Shown: positions 25,983-37,719 of the stretch, one piece after another | Position numbering within the stretch: position 1 is the first letter of the stretch | Layout of the letters: each line of letters starts with the position of its first letter | NCBI RefSeq assembly: GCF_024648825.1 | Contig: NZ_JANBBE010000001.1 | Span: 682,001-746,000 of the forward strand | Length of the DNA stretch: 64,000 bases | From: Lentzea californiensis | Lineage (GTDB): Bacteria; Actinomycetota; Actinomycetes; Mycobacteriales; Pseudonocardiaceae | Direction: 5' to 3' | Notes under the pieces: generated by a model | Seen by the model: only the letters and a program-made list of their open reading frames with translations | Told to the model about the DNA's origin: nothing | The model's database searches: none | Program-made: the position numbers and the translations under genes

Positions 25983-26960
25983 TCAGCCCAGCGCTTGCTT
26001 CGCCCCAGGGTGCAGCGGAACGGGGTCGGAGGCCGCGGCCTTGTCCCGGGCGATGTCCTTCACGGCCGGGTGGACCTTCTCCAGGTCAGCCTTCTTGTCG
26101 AAGATCAGCTTGGTGACGGCGCACGCGTTGTTGGCCGCGAAGTCCTCGCGGACGAGCAGCAGGTTGGGCACCACGATCGTGGAAACCTCGGCCACCCCGT
26201 AGGTCGCCGCCGGGATCGGCGCGGTGTCGTACACCGGGCTGATCTTCTTCATCTCCGGCAGCAGCGGGGTGATGTCGACGAACTTCACCTTGTCCTTGAG
26301 AGACGTCGTGATGTCCGTGATCTGCGGCGTCGGCAGCCCGCCCGACCAGATCAGGCCGTCGATGCTGCCGTCCTTCATGCCGTCCGCGGTCTTGGTCAGG
26401 TCGAGCCGCTGGGCCTGGACGTCCGAGTCGATGTTGAGACCCGCCGACTTCAGCAGACGGCCCGCGATCACCTCGGTGCCGGACTTCGGCGAACCGGTCG
26501 AGATCCGCTTGCCCTTCATGTCCGCGATCGAGTTGATCCCGGCGTCCGCCCGGACGAGCACCTGCGTGTAGTTCGGGTAGATCCGCGTCAGCGCCGCGAT
26601 CTTCTCCTTCTTGCCGTTGAACGCCCCGGCGCCGTTGACGGCGTCCGCGGCGGTGTCGGCCAGCGAGAACGCGATGTCGTAGGTGCCGGCGACGAGCTGC
26701 TGGATGTTCTGCACCGACGCACCGGTCTCGGCGGACGACGCCTTCAGCTTCGAGTTGTCGGAGATCAGCTTCGCCAGGCCGCCGCCGACCACGAAGTACA
26801 CGCCACCGGAGTTGCCGGTCGCGATCGTGATCCGGCCGTCGGACGCCTCGCAGGACGCACCGCCACCGGAAGCGTCCGGCGTGGTGGGTGTGCGTTTGCC
26901 GCCACACCCGGAAACCACGAGCGCCAAAGCGATCGCACCGATCGCGTACTTACGCAGCAT
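25983..26960 (-). CDS. TAXI-family TRAP transporter substrate-binding lipoprotein
   Basis: The 325-aa protein has a lipoprotein signal ([10 protein letters not shown]) and the TAXI pattern: [58 protein letters not shown] and [20 protein letters not shown] proteins bind C4-dicarboxylates or glutamate for TRAP-type uptake; the ligand here is unknown. ATG 26960 has GGGAGGG upstream. The gene overlaps the end of the permease gene by 11 nt, so the two are coupled. Confidence 0.9.
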   Translation of the reverse strand: MLRKYAIGAIALALVVSGCGGKRTPTTPDASGGGASCEASDGRITIATGNSGGVYFVVGGGLAKLISDNSKLKASSAETGASVQNIQQLVAGTYDIAFSLADTAADAVNGAGAFNGKKEKIAALTRIYPNYTQVLVRADAGINSIADMKGKRISTGSPKSGTEVIAGRLLKSAGLNIDSDVQAQRLDLTKTADGMKDGSIDGLIWSGGLPTPQITDITTSLKDKVKFVDITPLLPEMKKISPVYDTAPIPAATYGVAEVSTIVVPNLLLVREDFAANNACAVTKLIFDKKADLEKVHPAVKDIARDKAAASDPVPLHPGAKQALG

Positions 26961-28887
26961 CACGAACCCTCCCACGGGTCACCAGGTGTACCGCCACGGC
27001 CACCACGAGGAATCCGGCCCCGATGGCGATCGTCAACGGCTGCAGGTAGAGCAGGAACAACGCGGCCGGCACGCACAGGATGCGTTCCGGCCAGCGCGCG
27101 GGACCGAACAGCCAGCCGCCCGTCAGCACGGCGAGCGCGGCCACCCCGAGCGCGGACGCTCCGAACGCCCACACCGAGTCCAGCAACGGCCCGCGCAGCA
27201 GCAGGGCGGCGCCGGCGTCGGTCAGCACGAACGCCAGCGGCACGAGGAACGCGGGCAGCGTGTACTTCCACGTCTGCCACATCGTCTTCATCACGTCGCC
27301 GCCGGTCAGCGCCGCCGCCGCGACGGCGGCAAGAGCGGTCGGCGGTGTCACTTCGGACAGCACCGCGTAGTAGAAGATGAACATCGCGGTCTCGGCCGGC
27401 TCGACGCCGAGCGTGATCAACGCCGGTCCGATGACGACCCACGAGATGATGAACGACGCCGTCACCGGCACGGCCAGGCCGAGCACCGACACCGCCACGG
27501 CCGCGAGCACCGCCGTCAGCATCAGCACCACGACAGGTTCCGAACTGACAAGGGACGCGAGGTCCACCAACGACCCCGCAAGCGCTTGCCCCAGCCCGGT
27601 CTTGGTGATCGTCGAGGTCACGACACCGGCCGCCGCGCACACCGCGATCACCGGGAACGCCGAGCGCACGCCGACCGACAGCGCGTCCGCGATCAACCGC
27701 GGCCAGCCTTGCCGGTGGTTGATCAACGCGAACAGCGCGGCCACGCCCGTCGCGTACACGACGGCCTTGTAGACCGGGATGTCCATCGCGAGGAACACGA
27801 TGATGATCCCGAGCGACAGGAAGTGGTACCAGCCGAGCTTGAGCACGTCCCAGAACCGGGGCGCGTCCACGTCGACCGGCCGCGCCCCGAACCGCCGCGC
27901 GTCTGCCTCCACGGCCAGCGCGATGCCCAGGTAGTAGAGCAGCGTCGGGATGATCGCCCAGACCAGCACCTCGAGGTACGAGACCTCCAGGTACTCGGCG
28001 ATGATGAACGCCGCGGCGCCCAGCGTGGGCGGCGACAGGATCGCGCCGATGCCGGACGCCGCGAGCAGCCCGCCGGCGTTCTCCTTGGGATATCCGGCCT
28101 TCTGCAGCATCGGCCACGTGACGGCACCCAGCGACACCGTGGTCGCCGTGCCGGAACCGGACACGGTGCCCAGCAGGAAGCCCGCGGTCGCCGCCGTGCG
28201 CCCCGGCGCGGTCCGCGACTTGCGGAACGCGGCGAAGCTGACGTCCACGAAGAACTTGCCCGCGCCGGAGGCGTTCAGCACGGCGCCGTAGATGGTGAAC
28301 AGCACGATGTAGGTCGCCGCGACGTCCAGCGGCGTGCCGTAGAACCCGCTGGCGTCGTTGAAGAAGCCGTTGATGATCTGCGGGAAGTCGACGCCGGAGT
28401 GCGAGATCGACCACGCCGGCGGCAGGAACCCGCCGTAGTAGGCGTAGGCGATGAACGCGAGGCAGACCACTGGAAGCACCCAGCCGGTCGTGCGCCGGCA
28501 GGCCTCCAGGATCAGCACCAGCAGCACCGAGCCCGCGATGACGTCGAGCGTCGAGAGCTGGCCCTGCCTGTTGAGGAACTCGTCGTAGCCCCCGACCAGC
28601 GGGTAGGCGGCGACCACGAACGCCAGCGCGGCCAGCACCCAGTCCCACCAGGGCGGCGTGTGCCCGCGTCCGTACGCGAGGAACACCAGCGGCAGCGTCA
28701 CCGCCAGGAACATGATCAGGTAGTACTGGCTTCCCTTGGCGAACGGGAAGAAGACCTGCTTGAGCACCAGGAGGGCGATCAGCAGGCCGGCGATCCACAG
28801 CGCCTGCTCCCACCTGGGTGAGAGCGAACGCGACGGCATCTCCTCGTCGTGCTCCGCGACGATGCGGGCGAGGTCCGGGTTGGCCAC
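26950..28887 (-). CDS. TRAP transporter fused permease (DctQM type, TAXI-TRAP)
   Basis: The 645-aa protein has many membrane helices throughout. The DctM signature region includes GTVSGSGTATTVSLGAVTWP and GGLLAASGIGAILSPPTLGA. A second half has TASFIISWVVIGPALITLG and SEVTPPTALAAVAAA. This is the layout of the fused 4TM/12TM permease that pairs with TAXI binding proteins and imports organic acids with sodium or protons. It is the first gene of a run to the ADP-ribosylglycohydrolase gene. Confidence 0.92.
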   Translation of the reverse strand: MANPDLARIVAEHDEEMPSRSLSPRWEQALWIAGLLIALLVLKQVFFPFAKGSQYYLIMFLAVTLPLVFLAYGRGHTPPWWDWVLAALAFVVAAYPLVGGYDEFLNRQGQLSTLDVIAGSVLLVLILEACRRTTGWVLPVVCLAFIAYAYYGGFLPPAWSISHSGVDFPQIINGFFNDASGFYGTPLDVAATYIVLFTIYGAVLNASGAGKFFVDVSFAAFRKSRTAPGRTAATAGFLLGTVSGSGTATTVSLGAVTWPMLQKAGYPKENAGGLLAASGIGAILSPPTLGAAAFIIAEYLEVSYLEVLVWAIIPTLLYYLGIALAVEADARRFGARPVDVDAPRFWDVLKLGWYHFLSLGIIIVFLAMDIPVYKAVVYATGVAALFALINHRQGWPRLIADALSVGVRSAFPVIAVCAAAGVVTSTITKTGLGQALAGSLVDLASLVSSEPVVVLMLTAVLAAVAVSVLGLAVPVTASFIISWVVIGPALITLGVEPAETAMFIFYYAVLSEVTPPTALAAVAAAALTGGDVMKTMWQTWKYTLPAFLVPLAFVLTDAGAALLLRGPLLDSVWAFGASALGVAALAVLTGGWLFGPARWPERILCVPAALFLLYLQPLTIAIGAGFLVVAVAVHLVTRGRVRDAA

Positions 28888-29003
28888 GGACCGACCGTAC
28901 TGTGGGGGCGATCACAGCAGCAGAGGATCATTCCAAAGGAACTGCAAAGACTGGAGCAGCGCTCCCACGTGCGATCGGGCCGTCACTTCCCCCATTACGC
29001 AGA

Positions 29004-30560
29004 ATGAGCGGCATGTACGGGCCTGAGCTACTGCTGCTGCTTCTCGGGGCGTTGATCGTCACGGCCGTCGCACGCCGGTTGAACTGGTCGGCGCCGCTGG
29101 TCCTCGTGGCCGTCGGCCTGGTCGTCTCGTTCATCCCGGGCGTGCCGGAGTTCGAGCTCGATCCGCACCTGATCCTGCTGGTGGTGCTGCCGCCGCTGCT
29201 CTACAGCGCGGCGCTGGACAGCTCGTACCTCAACATCCGCGCGAACCTGCGGCCGATCGGGTTCCTCGCGGTGGGGCTCGTCCTGTTCACGACGTTCGTG
29301 GTGGGCGTGACGGCGAAGCTGGTCTTCCCGGACCTGCCGTTCGCCGCCGCGCTCGTGCTGGGCGCGGTCGTGGCGCCGCCGGACGCCGTGGCGGCCGTCG
29401 CGATCGGGCGCAAGCTCGGGTTGCAGCGCCGCGCGATGACGTTGCTGGTGGGCGAGAGCCTGATCAACGACGCGACGGCGCTGACGGCGTTCAAGGTCGC
29501 GGTGGCGGCCGCGGCGGGCGCGGCGATGCACCCGCTCGACGGGGTGTGGATGTTCGTGAAGGTGACGATCGGCGGCATCGCGATCGGCCTGGTCGTCGGC
29601 GTCGTGGTCCGCTTCCTGCGCAAACGGCTCTGCGAGGGCGTGCTGGAGAGCGCGCTCGGCCTGCTCGTGCCGTTCGGCGCCTACCTGCTCGCGGAAGAGG
29701 GCTTCCACGTCTCCGGCGTGCTCGCGGTCGTCGTCGCCGGCCTGTACATCGGGCACAACGCCCCGCGCGGCAGCTACACGACCCGTCTGCAGGACGGGGC
29801 GGTGTGGCGTTCGGTGGACGCGCTGATGGAGTCGTTCGTGTTCGCGCTCATCGGGCTGCAGGTGTCGTCGATCATCAGCGACGTCGAGCTCGGCCCGCGC
29901 CTGCTGCTCGGTGCGGGCGCGGTGCTGCTGGCCGCGATCCTCGCCCGGTTCGTGTGGATGTACCCGGCCTCCTACCTGCCGGTGTACCTCAACAAACGGA
30001 TCAGGGAACGCGAGGGCGTGCCGCACCTGGGCCAGGTGACGGTGATCTCGTGGGCCGGCATGCGGGGTGTGGTGACGCTGGCCGCGGCGGCCGCGATCCC
30101 GCAGGACGTCCCGGGCCGCGACATCATCCTGTTCTGCGCGTTCGTGGTCACGGTCGCGACGCTGCTGTTGCAGGGCACGACGTTGCCGTGGCTGATCAAC
30201 AAGATCGGCTTCGAGGGCGACGACGCCCGCGAGGACGCGCTGGCCGAGGCGCAGGTGCAGCACCGGGCCGCGCAGGCCGCGGTCACCCGGCTCGACCAGG
30301 AGACCGAAGACGTCCCCGACCACGTCCGCGACCAGCTCCGATCGCTCGCCGAGCACCGGGGCAACGCCGCGTGGGAACGACTCGGGCGGCAGGAGGAGGA
30401 GAGCCCGGCGGCCGCGTACCGCAGGCTGCGGCGGGTGATGCTGAGCGCCGAACGTGACGAGTTCGTCAAGGCCAGGGACAAGGGCGAGATCGACGACGAG
30501 GTGCTCTTCCGCGTGCTGCGCGAGCTGGACCTGGAAGAAGCCGCACTGTCACGTGAGTAA
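29004..30560 (+). CDS. Na+/H+ antiporter (CPA1/NhaP type)
   Basis: The 518-aa protein has about 12 membrane helices. It includes VVLPPLLYSAALDSSYLNIR, the cation-site GAVVAPPDAVAAVAIGRKLG, GESLINDATALTAFKVAVAA and SWAGMRGVVTLAAAAAIP, all typical of bacterial CPA1 exchangers. A soluble C-terminal region of about 115 residues with charged helices follows. It exchanges Na+ or K+ for protons at the membrane. ATG 29004 is used; ATG 29013 is an alternative. The TRAP operon is divergent upstream. Confidence 0.92.
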   Translation: MSGMYGPELLLLLLGALIVTAVARRLNWSAPLVLVAVGLVVSFIPGVPEFELDPHLILLVVLPPLLYSAALDSSYLNIRANLRPIGFLAVGLVLFTTFVVGVTAKLVFPDLPFAAALVLGAVVAPPDAVAAVAIGRKLGLQRRAMTLLVGESLINDATALTAFKVAVAAAAGAAMHPLDGVWMFVKVTIGGIAIGLVVGVVVRFLRKRLCEGVLESALGLLVPFGAYLLAEEGFHVSGVLAVVVAGLYIGHNAPRGSYTTRLQDGAVWRSVDALMESFVFALIGLQVSSIISDVELGPRLLLGAGAVLLAAILARFVWMYPASYLPVYLNKRIREREGVPHLGQVTVISWAGMRGVVTLAAAAAIPQDVPGRDIILFCAFVVTVATLLLQGTTLPWLINKIGFEGDDAREDALAEAQVQHRAAQAAVTRLDQETEDVPDHVRDQLRSLAEHRGNAAWERLGRQEEESPAAAYRRLRRVMLSAERDEFVKARDKGEIDDEVLFRVLRELDLEEAALSRE

Positions 30561-30624
30561 CCGTTCACCTGCTTTTCGTGTTGCGATGCTTGAGTGCGCT
30601 CTCAACACAACGGGAGGTCGAACG

Positions 30625-31722
30625 ATGTATCCCAGAGGGATCCGGGCCCGTGGTCTAGCCGCCGTAGTCCTCGTGTTCGCGGGTGCGGTGGTGGCGTCGC
30701 TGCCCTCCGCGTCGGCACACGACGACAAGGGTCCGATCGTCATCGGGCACCGGGGCGCTTCGGCGTACCGGCCCGAGCACACGCTCGCGGCGTACGAGCT
30801 CGCCGCGCGCATGGGTGCCGACTTCATCGAGCCGGACCTGGTGCCCACCAGGGACGGCAAGCTGGTCGCCCGGCACGAGAACGAGATCGGCGGCACGACC
30901 GACGTCTCGGCCAGGCCGCAGTTCGCCGACCGCAAGAAGACCAAGACCATCGACGGTGTCGCGGTCACCGGCTGGTTCACCGAGGACTTCACGCTCGCCG
31001 AGCTGAAGACGTTGCGCGCCAAGGAACGCATCCCGGCGATCCGCCCGCGCAACACGCTCTACGACGGCCGCTTCGAGGTGCCGACGCTGCAGGAGGTCAT
31101 CGACCTCTCGAAGCGCCTGTCCCGCGAACTGCGCCGTGAGATCGGCATCTACCCCGAGACCAAGCACCCGACGTACTTCCAGTCGATCGGTCTCGCGCTG
31201 GAGCCGAAGCTGGTCGACGTCCTCAACCGCAACGGCCTGAACCGCCGCGGCGCCAAGGTCTACGTGCAGTCGTTCGAGGTCGCGAACCTCAAGGAGCTCA
31301 ACAGGTCGCTGCGCGTGCCGATCGTGCAGCTGGTCAACGGTTCCGGTGCGCCGTACGACTTCGTCGCGGCCGGCGACAAGCGCACCTACGCCGACCTGGT
31401 CACCCCGGCGGGCCTGCGCGAGGTCCGTTCCTACGCGGACGGCGTCGGCCTAACCAAGGACATCATCATCCCGCGTGACGCCAACGGCTTCCTGAAGGCG
31501 CCGACGACCGTCGTCAAGGACGCCCACAAGGTCGGTCTGGTCGTGCACTCCTGGACGTTCCGCAACGAGAACTCGTTCCTGCCGGCGGACTTCCGGTCCT
31601 CGACCGACCCGGCCGCGTACGGCCGGGCCTTCGAGGAGTACGACCTGTTCTTCAAGCAGGGCATTGACGGCGTGTTCGCGGACAACCCCGACACGGCCGT
31701 GGAGGCCAAGGTCAAGCGCTAG
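30625..31722 (+). CDS. Secreted glycerophosphodiester phosphodiesterase
   Basis: The 365-aa protein has a signal peptide (LAAVVLVFAGAVVASLPSAS) and the GDPD signature VIGHRGASAYRPEHTLAAYE, with the acidic metal site in FIEPDLVPTRDGKLVARHE. It later has YPETKHPTYF and IDGVFADNPDTAV. It should release glycerol-3-phosphate from phospholipid headgroup diesters outside the cell. ATG 30625 follows GGGAGGT. The length fits GlpQ-type enzymes. It overlaps ssuD by 11 nt, tail to tail. Confidence 0.93.
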   Translation: MYPRGIRARGLAAVVLVFAGAVVASLPSASAHDDKGPIVIGHRGASAYRPEHTLAAYELAARMGADFIEPDLVPTRDGKLVARHENEIGGTTDVSARPQFADRKKTKTIDGVAVTGWFTEDFTLAELKTLRAKERIPAIRPRNTLYDGRFEVPTLQEVIDLSKRLSRELRREIGIYPETKHPTYFQSIGLALEPKLVDVLNRNGLNRRGAKVYVQSFEVANLKELNRSLRVPIVQLVNGSGAPYDFVAAGDKRTYADLVTPAGLREVRSYADGVGLTKDIIIPRDANGFLKAPTTVVKDAHKVGLVVHSWTFRNENSFLPADFRSSTDPAAYGRAFEEYDLFFKQGIDGVFADNPDTAVEAKVKR

Positions 31723-32836
31723 CCAGTGCGAGCGTGCGGTCCCCGTCGAGCAATCCCCGTTGCTTCAGCAGGGGCCGCACGCCCTCGCCGAACCAGTAGG
31801 CCTCTTCCAGGTGCGGGTAGCCGGACAGCACGAACTCGTCGATCCCGATGGAGTGGTACTCCTCGATGAGGTCCGCGACCTCGGAGTGCGAGCCCACCAG
31901 CGCCGTTCCCGCGCCACCGCGCACTAGTCCGACGCCGGCCCACAGGTTCGGGTAGATCTCCAGCCCGCGCACACCGCGACTGAGGTCGCCACCGTGCAGT
32001 GCCAGCATCCGTTGCTGGCCAACGGATTCCGACGCACCGAGCTGCTGCTGCGCCTTCGCGACCGCGGCCGGGTCCAGCGCGTCGAGGAGCTTCGCGGCCG
32101 AGGCCCACGCCTCCGCCGACGTGTCCCGGCTGATCGTGTGCAGCCGGATGCCGAACCGGATCGGGCGATCGGTCAGCGCCCGCACCCGCGCGATCTTCGC
32201 CGCCACGTCCTCCGGCGGCTCGCCCCAGGTCAGGTAGACGTCGGCGCGGGCGGCCGCGACCGGCAGGGCGGCGTCGGACGAACCGCCGAAGTAGATCGGC
32301 GGCACCGGGTCCGGCGCGGCCAGCACCGTCGCGTCCTGCACCTGGTAGTGCTCGCCCTGGAACGTGTACGGCTTGCCGGTCCAGATCCCGCGCACGACCT
32401 GGAGGAACTCGTCGGTGCGCGCGTACCGCTGGTCCTTGTCGAGCCAGTCGCCGAACCGCTGCTGCTCCACGGAATCGCCGCCGGTCACCACGTTGAGCAG
32501 CAACCGGCCGCGCGAGATCCGCTGGTACGTCGAGGCCATCTGCGCGGCCAGCGTCGGCGACAGCACGCCGGGCCGGAACGCGACCAGGAACTTCAGCTTC
32601 GTGGTCTGCGCGATCAACGCGGACGTGGTCAGCCAGGCGTCCTCGCACCACGTGCCGGTCGGCGTGAGCACGCCGGTGAACCCGACCTGCTCGGCCGTGC
32701 GCGCGATCTGCGCCAGGTAGTCGATGTCCGGCTCACGGCGTGCCCCGGCAGCGGGCGCCCGGTTGGCGTGGAAGTGCTCCACGACCGTGCGGCCGTCACC
32801 GGACGTCGGCAGGAACCAGTGCAGCGTGATGCTCAT
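31712..32836 (-). CDS. ssuD: FMNH2-dependent alkanesulfonate monooxygenase
   Basis: SsuD releases sulfite from alkanesulfonates using FMNH2 and oxygen, letting cells use them as sulfur sources. The 374-aa luciferase-like protein starts MSITLHWFLPTSGDGRTVVE. It has LKFLVAFRPGVLSPTLAAQM, RGRLLLNVVTGGDSVEQQRF, YFGGSSDAALPVAA and ends in a SGYPHLEEAYWFGEGV block, all SsuD-like. The ATG overlaps the ssuA stop. No SsuE-type flavin reductase gene is adjacent. Confidence 0.92.
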   Translation of the reverse strand: MSITLHWFLPTSGDGRTVVEHFHANRAPAAGARREPDIDYLAQIARTAEQVGFTGVLTPTGTWCEDAWLTTSALIAQTTKLKFLVAFRPGVLSPTLAAQMASTYQRISRGRLLLNVVTGGDSVEQQRFGDWLDKDQRYARTDEFLQVVRGIWTGKPYTFQGEHYQVQDATVLAAPDPVPPIYFGGSSDAALPVAAARADVYLTWGEPPEDVAAKIARVRALTDRPIRFGIRLHTISRDTSAEAWASAAKLLDALDPAAVAKAQQQLGASESVGQQRMLALHGGDLSRGVRGLEIYPNLWAGVGLVRGGAGTALVGSHSEVADLIEEYHSIGIDEFVLSGYPHLEEAYWFGEGVRPLLKQRGLLDGDRTLALASA

Positions 32837-33807
32837 GCCAGATCTCCCTGGAACCTCGTGTCGACGAACTTCGCGAAGTCGACCTTGCCCGGCAACGTCT
32901 TGTCCTCGGTGAACGCGTCCGCGAGCTCCTGCTCCGACCTGATCACCGTGTCGTCCAGCCTCACCACCGCGTCGCCGTTGCGGTTCACCGCGGCCAGGGC
33001 GACGTCGTACTTCAAACCCGTCTCCGCCGCCCACGCCTTCGCCCACTCCTCGCGGTGCGTGTCGGCCCACTTCTGGGCCTTGTAGTAGCGGATCAGGTAC
33101 TCCTTCAGCGCCGGGTTCTTCCCCTTGTCCTCCAAGGCCTTCTTGCCGGCGACCTGGAAGCCGTACCCGTTCGACTTGCCCTCGCCGGTGGTCAGCACGC
33201 GCGCCTTGGCCTCCTGCTGCGCCTGCGCGGTGTAGGGGTCCCAGACCGCCCAGGCGTCGACCCTGCCCTGCGTGAACGCGCCGTACGCGTCGGCGGGCTG
33301 CAGGAAGTTCAGCGTGACGTCCTTGGTCGTGAGACCGGCCGAGCGCAGTGTCAGCAGGATCTGGCCGTGCGCCGAACTTCCCTTGGCCACAGCGATGTTC
33401 TTGCCCCTCAGCTCGGCGACGCCGCGCAACGGCGAGTTCTCCGGCACGAGGATCGCGTCCGCCTCGACCTGGCCCTTGGAGACGCCGACCGCGGCGATCT
33501 TGGCCTTCGCGGCCGCGGCGAAGATCGGCGGTGTGTTGCCGACCGCGCCGACGTCGATCGCACCCGCGGAGGCCGCCTCGAGCAGGGGCGGGCCGGAGGT
33601 GAACGTCGACCACTCGATCTTGTACGGGAAGTCGTTCAGCAGGCCGGCCGCGGTCAGCACCGACTTGGCGCCGCCCTTCTGGTCGCCGACCTTGAGGACG
33701 ACGTCGGCGGCGGGGGTGTCCGCGGACTGCGTGCCCGCCGAGCACCCGGTGGTGAGGAGGATCGCGGCCAGCAGGCCGAGCAGGCTTCTGTCACGCAGCT
33801 TCTTCAA
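32833..33807 (-). CDS. ssuA: Aliphatic sulfonate ABC transporter substrate-binding lipoprotein
   Basis: The 324-aa protein has a lipobox (LLTTGCSAG) and a NMT1/SsuA-type binding fold: VLKVGDQKGGAKSVLTAAGL, EWSTFTSGPPLLEAASAGAI, DVGAVGNTPPIFAAAA and VDAWAVWDPYTAQAQ. I place the start at TTG 33807 (TTG AAG AAG), with GGGAG 6 nt upstream, because the longer frame adds a polar stretch before the signal peptide. It overlaps ssuB by 17 nt and ssuD by 4 nt. Confidence 0.92.
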   Translation of the reverse strand: MKKLRDRSLLGLLAAILLTTGCSAGTQSADTPAADVVLKVGDQKGGAKSVLTAAGLLNDFPYKIEWSTFTSGPPLLEAASAGAIDVGAVGNTPPIFAAAAKAKIAAVGVSKGQVEADAILVPENSPLRGVAELRGKNIAVAKGSSAHGQILLTLRSAGLTTKDVTLNFLQPADAYGAFTQGRVDAWAVWDPYTAQAQQEAKARVLTTGEGKSNGYGFQVAGKKALEDKGKNPALKEYLIRYYKAQKWADTHREEWAKAWAAETGLKYDVALAAVNRNGDAVVRLDDTVIRSEQELADAFTEDKTLPGKVDFAKFVDTRFQGDLA

Positions 33808-34504
33808 CGTCCACTCCCAGGTCAGCGAGTACGCGAGTGCGTTGCTCCACAACGGATGCCCGGCGGCGCGGGCGGGGCAGGCCGACGTGGTGGGTCGCGA
33901 CGACCCGGCCCTCGTCGAGCACGAGGATCCGGTCGGCCAGCAGCAACGCCTCGTCGACGTCGTGCGTCACGAGCAGCACGGCGGGCTTGTGCCTGGTCCA
34001 CAGGTCTTCCACCAGGTGGTGCATGGCGAGCCTGGTCAGCGCGTCCAGCGCGCCGAACGGTTCGTCGAGCAGCAGCAGGTCCGGTTCGCGCACCAACGCC
34101 CGCGCGAGCGAGACCCGTTGCGCCTCACCGCCGGACAACGTCAGCGGCCACGCGTCGGCGTGATCGGTCAGCCGCACCTCTTCCAGCGCTTTCAGGGCGA
34201 CGGCGCGACCGTCCGGCTTGTGCAGGCCCAGCGAGATGTTGCGCCAGACCTTGCGCCACGGCAGCAGCCGCGGCTGCTGGAACGCGATCGACACCGTGCC
34301 GGGGACTTCGACCTCGCCTCCGACCTCGCGGTCCAGGCCCGCGAGGATGCGCAGCAACGTCGACTTGCCGCACCCGCTTCGCCCGAGCAGTGCCACGAAC
34401 TCGCCGGGCTCGACCTCCAGGTCGATGCCGTCCAGCACCGTCCGCGCGCCGAAAGCCTTGTGCAGACCACGAACGCTCACCGCCGGCTTCACCGGGCTCG
34501 CCAT
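33791..34504 (-). CDS. ssuB: Aliphatic sulfonate ABC transporter ATP-binding protein
   Basis: The 237-aa ATPase has Walker A GRSGCGKST, the Q-loop FQQPRLLPWRKVWRN, signature LSGGEAQRVSLARAL, Walker B LLLLDEPFGALD and the switch LLVTHDVDEAL. The RLLPW wording is typical of the sulfonate/nitrate/taurine importer group. It energises uptake with SsuC and SsuA. It lies between overlapping ssuC and ssuA genes. Confidence 0.93.
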   Translation of the reverse strand: MASPVKPAVSVRGLHKAFGARTVLDGIDLEVEPGEFVALLGRSGCGKSTLLRILAGLDREVGGEVEVPGTVSIAFQQPRLLPWRKVWRNISLGLHKPDGRAVALKALEEVRLTDHADAWPLTLSGGEAQRVSLARALVREPDLLLLDEPFGALDALTRLAMHHLVEDLWTRHKPAVLLVTHDVDEALLLADRILVLDEGRVVATHHVGLPRPRRRASVVEQRTRVLADLGVDVEEAA

Positions 34505-35298
34505 CGCAAGATCCTCCTCTCCAGCAACCGCACCAGGGCGTCCGTCGTCAGGCCGAGCAGCGCGTAGACCACGAGGCCGACGACCACGACGTCGGTGCGG
34601 AGGAACTCACGGGCGTTGTTGATCAGGAAGCCGAGGCCGGCGTCGGCGTTGATCTGCTCGGCGACGATCAGCGACAGCCAGGCGGTGCCGAACGCGATCC
34701 GCAGTCCCACCAGGGTCTGCGGTACGGCGGACGGCAGCACGACGTGCACGATCCGTTCGAACCGGTTGTAGCCGAGCACGCGAGCGGCCTCGACCAGGCC
34801 GGGATCGGTCTGCCGGATGCCCGCGTGCAGGTTGAGGTAGAGCGGGAACGCCACCCCGGCCGCGACCAGCGCGAGCTTGGGTTCCTCGCCGATGCCGAAC
34901 CAGAGGATGAACAACGGGATCAGGCCGAGGTGCGGCAGCGTCCGCAACATCTGCACGGGCGGGTCCAGCAATGTCTCGCCCCAGCGGGAAAGGCCGGACG
35001 CGAGCCCCAGAACGACGCCGGCAAAGCCGCCGATGAGAAATCCGAACAGAACGCGCGTGATGGACACCGCGAACGCCTCGCCCAATTGGCCGTCCGCGAT
35101 CAGCTCACCGGCGGATTCCGCGACCGTCAGCGGAGAAGCGAGTTTGTCGGGCGACAGCACACCCGTTGAGCTGGCCAGTTGCCACAGCAGGACCAGCGCG
35201 ACAGGGCTGATCCACCGCAGCGGCAGCCTGAACTTCCGCGTCTGCACGGGCGTCGCGGTTTTCGGCCGCGCGGCCACTCCTGCTATGGACAAGGTCAT
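34489..35298 (-). CDS. ssuC: Aliphatic sulfonate ABC transporter permease
   Basis: The 269-aa protein from ATG 35298 has six predicted membrane helices. It carries the importer EAA-like loop EAARVLGYNRFERIVHVVLP after FPLYLNLHAGIR, and RTLPHLGLIPLFILWFGIG, typical of SsuC/TauC. A TTG 36 nt upstream could extend the N-terminus. It is the first gene of ssuC-ssuB-ssuA-ssuD. The stop overlaps ssuB by 16 nt. Upstream, ACGACGC (35334-35340) and GCGTCGT (35356-35362) form a weak inverted repeat. Confidence 0.92.
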   Translation of the reverse strand: MTLSIAGVAARPKTATPVQTRKFRLPLRWISPVALVLLWQLASSTGVLSPDKLASPLTVAESAGELIADGQLGEAFAVSITRVLFGFLIGGFAGVVLGLASGLSRWGETLLDPPVQMLRTLPHLGLIPLFILWFGIGEEPKLALVAAGVAFPLYLNLHAGIRQTDPGLVEAARVLGYNRFERIVHVVLPSAVPQTLVGLRIAFGTAWLSLIVAEQINADAGLGFLINNAREFLRTDVVVVGLVVYALLGLTTDALVRLLERRILRWRAR

Positions 35299-35517
35299 GG
35301 GCGGAAGTACAGGCGAGCCCAAGGAATGAGTCAACGACGCCCAGATCGTGAAAACGCGTCGTACATCGAGATGTTCCCCGCACGGACATATTTCCCGCCA
35401 ACGGCTCAGTGACGGTGGTCAGGCTTCTACCTCACCCAAGACATCGCTGAGTCCACACAGGACAGTTGCGGGCGCCGGAGCACGGCACGATGTCGTGCCT
35501 CGTCGTGTTCCGGGACA

Positions 35518-37614
<2,097 letters not shown>

Positions 37615-37684
37615 CCCTGCGCCTGTCATTCACTTGAGTGTCACTCGAAGGCATTGCCTAATTTCATAACGTGACTGAGGGTGG

Positions 37685-37718
37685 GTCCCGATCACTTCCC
37701 AACAAGGAAAGTCGGGAC
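37685..37718 (+). promoter_or_regulatory. Leader hairpin with RBS in the loop, before the HNH nuclease gene
   Basis: GTCCCGA (37685-37691) and TCGGGAC (37712-37718) are exact 7-bp reverse complements around a 20-nt loop. The loop contains AAGGAAAG, the likely ribosome binding site, and the 3' arm ends one base before the ATG. The stem would bring the start codon right after a helix. An AT-rich promoter-like stretch (TTGAGT, TAATTT) lies at 37634-37664. Confidence 0.45.
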
Positions 37719-37719
37719 G

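Noticed and set aside
26950-28887. Long open frames on the + strand opposite the TRAP permease gene
   Set aside because: They are the usual high-GC antisense frames: Arg/His-rich, no family motifs, and they lie wholly over a well-supported membrane protein gene.
29004-30560. Long minus-strand open frame opposite the Na+/H+ antiporter
   Set aside because: The composition is Arg/Asp/His-rich with no domain motifs, while the + strand shows a complete CPA1 exchanger.
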